Assembly (NCBI RefSeq): GCF_002127325.2 | Contig: NC_035445.2 | Location: forward strand, 87,259,912-87,323,911 | Reading direction: 5' to 3' | From: Helianthus annuus | Lineage: Eukaryota; Streptophyta; Magnoliopsida; Asterales; Asteraceae | Length of the DNA: 64,000 nucleotides | The notes under the pieces: model-generated | Told to the model about the DNA's origin: nothing | The model's input: only the letters and a program-made list of their open reading frames with translations | Database searches by the model: none | Program-made: the position numbers and the translations under genes | In this document: positions 57,286 to 64,000 of the stretch, in pieces | Layout: each line of letters opens with the position of its first letter | Position numbering within the stretch: position 1 is the first letter of the stretch

Positions 57286-59689
57286 CATGCAGCTGTCCAG
57301 TTTTTGGTCGCTGGTGACTTAGTCGCGGCCCGCTTAGACTTCAGAGAAGGTATGCGCGCCCCACGAAGCTCCCCTATTCCGGTTACAAATTTTCATAAAT
57401 TGCACTTTCAGCCCCTGGTCCTTTATAACTTGATTTATCTTTCATTTATTGCACTTTTAACCCCCATAGTTAACTATTAAGTGTCTTGGGTCTAAAAAAA
57501 ATATCGTTAAGCTCCCGGTTAGTTGCGAGATCACCCGAAAGGTCTTTAATTGCAAACATTGACGCATTTGATCCTTATTTCTTGGAATTACCACTTTATT
57601 CATTTATATGCATCGAAACTCCATGAAATCACTATTCGACATCCGAGAGAGTATAATAAAATATTAAAATGCTTCGGGATCGCTAAAAGGTCACTCAGAG
57701 GTAACATTTAACATGTTGACAGGTTTAACCCCTGTGCTTTGTAATTTCTAAATTTTAAGCACAAACGGCTTTTTGCATCAAATATTTTACTCAACAAAGA
57801 AAACGAACATCGTGTAAGGTCAATCAGAGGCACAAGTTTGGCATGTTGATACTTTTGATCCTTCTACATACATCTTTACACTATTTGATAACTTCAGTCC
57901 CTCCAAGTTATCTTTTTACATGATCAGTGCTTATGACACGTGTCATCACTCTATTGGACATGATTTTGCAAGATGTTATAGATGATGAAAGGATGGACTG
58001 ATGGATGCAGTTACTGATGGATGGTTAAAATTTATTGAAGAAGTTCCGATAGCAGTTGAATCTTGGTTGGTTTTCACCATGATTACATCTAAAACGTTTG
58101 AGCTTTCCGTTTTCATCCCGAGACTGGAACTGAGGTTTCCTTCAAGAAAGCTGATGTTGTTGTTTTGGATGATTCAGTTTATGGAGATGATGGGTTTGAT
58201 TTATTGGTTGCAGTATAAAATTTTGATGATAAAATACATTTTTTTATAACATGACGGTGATAAGTAACTTTTATTATATGATGCTAATAACTTTTGAAAT
58301 CCCATATTGTAGGCTATACACAAACAAGTTCTGGATTCCGGGGAAGTTGCTTTAGATGATGATGACACTGGAGCTTCAGTTGGTAATTCTAAGCAGTTTA
58401 GGAGTTTTGAGGATATTTTTAATGTATATATACACATGTAATATTTACTTATTATTATGATTTAAAATATGGTTTCTTATATATGATCATTCTTATAAAT
58501 ATAGTCTGCTGATGATGGGCTATTTGATTCAAAGATTGCGCGTCTGGTTGATGAGCCAGATGTTAAAAATGCTGTAAGTTTATAATTTCCTACGCAAATA
58601 TTTTATTGTATAATAAGTATAACAAGGTTTTTTAAAGTTTTGTTGTAGCCTAAAGATCATTTTGTAAAAATAGCTGATGATGTGAACGATCCTCAACTTC
58701 AGTCTAAAGGTTTTTCTGTTCGTGACATTTCTACCTCTTCAAGTTTTGTATCTAATGTAAGCATTTATTAGTTTTCTACTGCCCATTTTATTATTGTCTC
58801 AATATATTGATATTCTTCTGTATGATTGAGTCTTAAACTTCAAAGCTGAGTTGAGAAGATAGTTTGTGTTGATAAAGAAAGTTACAAAATTTCAAAAAAT
58901 TTAGAGTTGTTATATTCTAAATTAATATACTTAGGTTTAAAAGATGCACAATCTTCGTGGGAAGACAATTGTAGAGGATAACCAAGCTGTTGATAGACAG
59001 TGAAAAGTTCAAAAGGTTCGTTTAGTATCATCCACTTCAGAATCAGTCTTACACTTCACCACACATGCTGAAGACAGGCTTGTAAGTTTTTGCAGTCGTT
59101 ACTTTGTTTTGTTATTTCAACAATTTCAGTTATATATCAATATTTTATAAAATTCACTATTCAATTTTCTGTTTTTTAGCATCTGCCATCAGATGTATCT
59201 TCTGCGTTGGATCTGCATACTGATAATCCTAAGCCTATCAAGATCCAGAATCTTAAATGTGAAGTCCAGGAACTGTTTACAACATCTCAAAAAACCAATA
59301 CTGGATTCAACTACGCTATTGTTGGATGGTCTTCTTATCTGAGATCTTGCAATATTGCTTTTGGTGATGAACTTTCGTTAGAATTTCACAAGTCTACTCA
59401 ATTGCTGAAGTTAACAAAAGTTGTGCTTTTCGTGACAAAGATAAAGTCCTCTTAGTTTGTCTTGCGTTGATTGAAGATTTATAGATAACGTTTCATGTCT
59501 TGCTTGTTTGTGGTTGTACATTTGGTTCGTCGGTGGTACTAATTTTGCTTCTTAGATATGTTCTATATGTAGTTATGTCTATAAACATGTTTCATTGTCA
59601 ATGGGTGGGTGCTCCTTTTTTTTGATAGGACAATGGAAATACTCATATATATCTTATATATTAACTGATGATGCATGTTTATAATTGTC

Positions 59690-59724
59690 TATTATCTATT
59701 ATCTATAATAGATAATAGATAATA
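59690..59724. repeat. Perfect 15-bp inverted repeat
   Basis: Arms TATTATCTATTATCT and its complement around a 5-nt loop (59705-59709), 75 bases before the Helitron-type hairpin. AT-only; may be simple-sequence slippage. Confidence 0.8.
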
Positions 59725-59798
59725 AGTTTTAGTACAATATCTATACACGTATCTATATGTTCTATTAATATGTGTTATGCATGGTTTTCTAAGAAATC

Positions 59799-59829
59799 AC
59801 CCGTGTTTGCACACGGGTCTCACCGCTAG
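59799..59829 (+). mobile_element. Helitron-type 3' terminus
   Basis: Hairpin with arms ACCCGTGT (59799-59806) and ACACGGGT (59811-59818), loop TTGC, then 7 nt, then CTAG (59826-59829) followed by T. Helitrons end in CTRR with a GC-rich hairpin about 10 nt upstream and insert between A and T. It lies 344 bases downstream of the B3 gene, on the side where an element carrying the RPA-like gene on the plus strand should end. Confidence 0.7.
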
Positions 59830-60340
59830 TACTATATAATAAAGTAAACTAATAAGTGACACGTGTCATTCACTAGATCTATCTATTTTTTAGTTTTCTC
59901 GCCTTTTATCCTACTTAATAAATCTAAAACTTCATAAATATACTTATATTTATCTGCTAATATATATAATCTTTATCTTTATCTTTATCTTTATTTTTAT
60001 TTTTATCTTATTCTTATCTCTTAATTATTTAATATTTTTTATTAACTATTTCTTTTATTTTTTTTCGTTTATTAATAATAACTAATTAATATTGTATTGA
60101 TCCACACACATTTCTAACCTTTTAATAAATAAATAAATAAACAAAGTAAAATGTTATTATATGCAAATACTACATCAAAGTTCATTTTTTTCCCAAAAAC
60201 GTGTCTTGACGACTATGTGTGTTAATTGATTAATGAGGGTCACGTGTCATTCGCTGGATGCATCTATTTTTTAAATTTCCCGCCTTTCTCTCCTACTTAA
60301 TTGTAGATAAATATTTTTTAATTAATAAATCTAAAACTTC
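59830..60340. repeat. Helitron-like 5' end sequences, two related copies
   Basis: After the CTAG comes TACTATATAATAAAGTAAAC and then a block starting GTGACACGTGTCATTC (about 59855-59950). A second, diverged copy of the block lies at about 60228-60340, sharing CACGTGTCATTC, CATCTATTTTTT, TCCTACTTAAT and AATCTAAAACTTCATAAAT. Such GACACGTGTCA-containing starts are common in plant Helitrons. A TTTATC microsatellite lies between them (59970-60030). Confidence 0.45.
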
Positions 60341-61880
60341 ATAAATCATTGCTAGAAGATAAATATAAGTATACAAATACAAATATACATAAATGACCGG
60401 TTTTGGTTAATAACTTATAGGTGCGCGCGCGATGCGTCGGGAAACACAACATTGCCACGGTGTGCATTGTTCAGTTGGTCGGATTATTATCCTCAACCGA
60501 AATCGAGGTCATTGATTAGTCTATTTTATTAACCAATTCGTTTTCCATTAATCGGTTTGGTTTATTAAGTTAGATTGACGGTTTTTTGTTTGATTCATTT
60601 AATTTCGGTTAATAGCCAAAAACAAATTTGGGCTACAACTTTTGATAAAATACATGAAATGGATGTATAGGTACATGAAATGGAGGTATGAACACATAAA
60701 ATGAGGGTATAAATATGAAATACATGAACTGAATATATAAAAGCTAGAAATATATGAAAATCTGAATTGTTCAGTTTCCTTAATTTTGGTTAAATAAGGG
60801 TACAAAAAAATTGATAACCGATTTTGGTTAATTTCGGGTTTTGTTTAATCAGTTTTCAGTTAACTCAATTTTTGGTTGATTTCGGTTCGGTTTTGGTTAA
60901 CAATTCATTTATTACTCACCCTTAGACACTGTTAACCATGTAACATATCAATTTTTTTTAATTAAAAAACTATTGCAATACTATACTCAAACTAAAGAGA
61001 ATAAATTACTCGTTTATATGGTGTAATTTCTATAAAATATATATTAACGTACCAAAAAGTTATGACTGTTTAAAAATCAAAGGGGGATAGTTTTTTATAA
61101 GAGGATAAAGTGTAACTACTAACTAATTATCTATAATTTTTTTAAAGATGAGGGTTTAATCACTTGACATTATGTAGCTATTAAACATTCTAGGATAATG
61201 ACTAAATACGTTGGGCTTTAATCACTTGAACACTAAAGTATCATCTACGTGTATCTTTTAATCTACACGTTAATACTGACCAAGACAACTATCAAAACGC
61301 CGACAAAAATGAGTAGGTCGTCATGGTACTTTTGAAAAAAAAAATTAAAACGTCATAGTTATATAAGATATGAAAAAAATAAGTAAAAGAATTATAAGTT
61401 TGTTGTGGAGGGAGAAAAGTGTAACTAATTACCCATAATTATGATAAAATTTAGGGATTTAAGTGTAATAAAATGGGGGGTAAAATATAAGTATTGTTTA
61501 AAAGTCCAATTTATTCTCATTTTAGGGATGTATTTATAAATTAAGAGGAAAAAAGTTTTTATATTTTTGGTATCATAAAATTTCACTTCCTCATAAATTA
61601 TAATATAGTATAGATATATTTATAAAAGAGCAAATTTATTAACTAATTAATTAGTTTTAGAATATTTTATAAAATAAAAGTAAAAAGAATAAAAGAAAAT
61701 AAATTTAAAAGAAAGAAAAGCTTAAAAGAAAAGAAAAAAAAATAAGAAGGAAACAATATTGAAAATCACATATTTGGTTTTTAGGTGCAAGGATACAACT
61801 ATAATTTTTTTTAAAAGGTAACTATAGTTTTTTTTTATAACAATTAGTGTTGTAATATGTTAAAAAAAAGTTAACAATAA
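60341..61880. other. AT-rich intergenic DNA
   Basis: No gene supported. Contains repeated TTTTGGTTAATTTCGG-like words (60380-60900), an irregular repeat of TACATGAAATGGA-like words (60648-60740) and long A/T runs. Confidence 0.6.
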
Positions 61881-63718
61881 GGCTGAAGGGTGTGGGGGTG
61901 CCACCCACGCCAACTCAGCAACTATAGCGCCCCGGGGCGCTATACGACCACACCGTCCGAATTAAAGAGGGGCGCTATAGGGTGTCCGCCATGGTAATAA
62001 CGAGCAACAATCGCGTGGATCGATGAGAGTTATGACATTTGACCGTTTGAAACGGTCATATTTAAAAAAAAATATTTTTCCTTTTTTATAAATTAACATT
62101 ATAAATACCTAACATTTCTTTCACCATTTTATTACATTCCCTTAACTTTCTCTATACTTTTTATATCATTCTCTATATTTTTTAAACCATTCTCTACAAT
62201 GTTTCCCAACAACCAAAACCCATTGGACCCGAACAATCCGTTTTGGCAAACTTTGCAAAACAACGAGCAAGAGGACCGGTATCGCCGAGACCCGCGTACG
62301 GGTGAGCTTGGATATTATCCAATGCCACCAAGCACCCCAACTTCTCCTCATCCCACCACTCCACCGATGCCCGGTTTTTTCGGGTGTTATTCTCAACTCC
62401 CAGTTTTTCCCTCAAACATACCCCAAAACATACCTCAAAACATACCCCAAACCCGAAACCCAAGTCGAACCCTCTTCTAGAAAAAAGAGAAGTCATAAAA
62501 AGAAAGTTGAGGCCGAAAAACGTGCTACTAAGAAGGTCGAATTTTGGTCGCCTAAGGAAGAGTTTGAGTTGGCAAAAGCATGGCTCGACGTATCGGAGGA
62601 CGATAATGTTGGAAAATTTAATTCAAACATCTTGTTTTGTAAATTTAAATTTTAATTCAAACATATTGTTTTGTAAATATAATTTTTAATTCAAACATAT
62701 TGTTTTGTAAATATATTTTTTGTAGGAAACGACCAAGACTTGAAAGTGTTTTGGGGTCGTATACATGAGAAGTTTTTCGCTGCAATGGGTCGTGGCGAAT
62801 ATCGAACACCCAACTCTTTTTCGGGAAAGTGGGGTGCTATGAGGACGAAGGTTACCAATTTCAACAACATATATACTAATCTCGTCAACAGCAGTCGAAG
62901 GAAAAGTGGTGCGAGCGACGTCGATGTCATGACCCAAGCCCACAACGACTATAGATTGTACCATGGGCATGTTTTTACGTTGGTAAGCACATGGGAGCTT
63001 CTTCGCGAATCTCCCAAGTGGCATCTTGTACCACCGTTCGACCCAACCCGCCCTAGATCTAAACGGTCCAAATTGACATCCACCACCGAACCATCAGGGT
63101 CCGATGTTCGTACAATAATTAATCTAAACGACGATGCTGACGAATTTGAAGAACCAGAAGAGCTACCTCGACCAACTGGTAGGCATAAAAGTAAGGCAGT
63201 GGCACGTGGAAAGTCTTCTACAACGCTATCAGATGGCCCGTCAAAGTTGAGCGACTTCAACGCAAGTCTCAACAATCTAATCTCCAATAGGGAAAAAGAC
63301 CAACAAATGATAATGGAGAAACAAATCCAAAAAGACATGGATTTTCTCGCAAGAGATTTGTCAAATCTACCAGAGGAGAACCGAGTCATTTTGAAGGCTC
63401 GTAAGGCACAAATTTGGGCAACATATATGTAGTTTTTTTTCTAGTATGTTGTGTTTTAATTTTCTAGTACCTTGTGTTTTTTTAATGACTTTGTAGTGTT
63501 TTTATTTTTTTAATGAAATTATGTTTTTTTCTAGTTATTTTAAAATTGCCATTTAATTGAAAAAATAAATAAATAATTAGGTAATCTTGACGGGGGCTCC
63601 ATCCACACCTTGCAAACTAAAGGGTGGCATGATAAAGCCCCCATGCTGACATGACTCCTACGTGACGCTTAGGTGGATTGATAAAGTCTCTAGGGGACTC
63701 CAACCACACCCTCCAACC
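61881..63718 (+). mobile_element. PIF/Harbinger-type DNA transposon, non-autonomous, with ORF1 only
   Basis: The left end GGCTGAAGGGTGTGG (61881) matches the complement of the right end (63718 leftward, GGTTGGAGGGTGTGG) with two mismatches. A TAA target duplication flanks both (61878-61880 and 63719-63721), the 3-bp TWA-type site of PIF/Harbinger. Inside is a Myb/SANT-like ORF but no DDE transposase. A 22-bp perfect palindrome of GCGCTATA type lies at 61923-61944 with a half copy at about 61970-61981. Confidence 0.72.
62199..63432 (+). pseudogene. Myb/SANT-like ORF1 of a PIF/Harbinger element
   Basis: Exon 1 begins MFPNNQNPLDPNNPFWQTLQ, runs through a Pro-rich part and, after a 1-nt shift in the repeated CATACCCCAAAA words (62400-62460), continues into a Lys-rich segment and the first helix of a trihelix/Myb-like domain (KKVEFWSPKEEFELAKAWLD). 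Exon 2 (from about 62728) carries DLKVFWGRIHEKFFAAMGRG, RTPNSFSGKWGAMRTKVTNF and a C-terminal coiled part ending RKAQIWATYM. In this family ORF1 binds DNA and assists the transposase. Intron (about 62612-62727): three copies of a 34-bp AATTCAAACATATTG-type unit, with GA rather than GT at the expected donor. The reading is probably dead. Confidence 0.7.
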
Positions 63719-63721
63719 TAA

Positions 63722-64000
63722 GTGTGATTTTTAAAGATAAAGGATGAAATCTGTAATGTTATATAAAGGTAAATAACATTCTATAATGTTATATATTGTT
63801 ATTTGATTTGATTACTTGATGTTATAAGAAAACACCAATACAATATCTACTAAGACTGCCAATGAGGTGGTGTTGGAGTGGTAAGAGAGAGTTTTGGTGT
63901 TCTAAGGGATCCAAGTTCTATTTCTGCCATCCTCATTATTTTCTGCGGCACCTGGTGATGATGTGAGACTAGGAGAATAGGTGGAGATCGCTAGTTCGAT
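63722..64000 (+). repeat. Possible tRNA-derived SINE head
   Basis: From about 63859, TGGTGTTGGAGTGGTAAGAG resembles a tRNA A box, and about 35 nt later GGGATCCAAGTTCTATTTCT resembles a degenerate B box. The rest runs off the window, so no tail or target duplication can be checked. Confidence 0.35.

Larger units (their letters stand above)
44708..57980 (-). mobile_element. Element E: solo LTR (about 3.6 kb), split by element F
   Basis: The plus strand starts TGTCACACCCCG at 44708 and ends GATGTTATA at 57980, flanked by GATGA on both sides (44703-44707 and 57981-57985). After removing F (with one target copy) about 3.57 kb remain, with no PBS, PPT or coding domain, so it is a solo LTR left by LTR-LTR recombination. 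A minus-strand TATA box (TATAAATA, 47437-47430) gives its orientation. Its outer end reads TA where CA is expected, a likely point mutation. Confidence 0.8.
43728..59455 (+). pseudogene. Plus-strand gene with three B3 domains, split by solo LTR E
   Basis: Exons with consensus junctions: 43728-43793 (MNPSNRTPSFLKFLSEDDF), 43874-44167 (first B3 domain: IPLDFESLLWGKEVPYG, DKSWLVRV, FTDGWTKLVRN, FKENVYE), 44611-44707 plus 57986-58212 (second B3, ADKFWKEFYGKN, YVGDRFWNV, then DGWLKFIEEVPIAVESWLVF), 58313-58423, 58505-58573, 58649-58756, about 58935-59091, and 59180-59455 (third B3, VGWSSYLRSCNIAFGDEL). Multiple B3 domains with acidic linkers fit the REM-type transcription factors. Element E lies inside the second B3 domain. 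Small breaks: a 1-nt shift near 58005, another near 58114 and a TGA at 59001-59003. No working product is expected. Confidence 0.78.

Overview
Plant nuclear DNA, almost certainly from a dicot with a large, transposon-rich genome. The style of the Ty3 chromoviruses (very long LTRs, a spliced gag, a large acidic ORF ahead of gag) suggests Asteraceae, but this is inference. No intact host gene, rRNA, tRNA or CRISPR array is visible. The window is a stack of nested insertions, and most boundaries can be fixed to the base by target-site duplications (TSDs), PBS and PPT signals.

Bases 1-22848 are a minus-strand Tekay/Del-like Ty3 chromovirus (element A). Its 3' LTR (1-2786 plus 13007-13335) is split by a plus-strand Ty3 element (B, 2787-13006, TSD ATCCT) with near-identical 3 kb LTRs but a dead interior. 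The interior of A holds a gag with a 92-nt intron, NC/protease, RT, RNase H, integrase and chromodomain, broken by only a few lesions. Upstream of gag it has an acidic ORF of about 545 codons and a 12-unit array of covarying 15-nt hairpins. Its 5' LTR is cut off at 22848, where a truncated plus-strand Tat/Athila-like element (C, 22849-28213) begins; C keeps gag, protease and one LTR.

From 28214 to 59829, between the insertions, lie pieces of an older low-copy segment. It holds C-terminal exons of an RPA70-like gene (28305-29064), a decayed minus-strand B3-like gene (30189-42800) and a decayed plus-strand gene with three B3 domains (43728-59455). A Helitron-type 3' end (hairpin plus CTAG, followed by T) closes this segment at 59829. 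RPA70-like genes are typical Helitron cargo, so the segment may be a gene-carrying Helitron of at least 7.8 kb. A Ty1/copia element (D, 30238-40768, minus) splits the minus-strand B3-like gene. A 3.6 kb solo LTR (E, 44708-57980, TSD GATGA) splits the plus-strand gene inside its second B3 domain. E in turn contains a very young gag-only LTR element (F, 47583-57285, TSD CATGC), whose 2595-bp LTRs differ at about two positions.

From 59830 to 64000 there are Helitron-like repeats, AT-rich intergenic DNA, a PIF/Harbinger-type DNA transposon (61881-63718, TSD TAA) carrying only a Myb/SANT-like ORF, and a possible tRNA-derived SINE head. LTR divergence read by eye (A about 1%, B about 0.6%, F about 0.1%) agrees with the nesting order. 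All of the LTR elements whose PBS is present use the initiator-Met tRNA site TGGTATCAGAGC.
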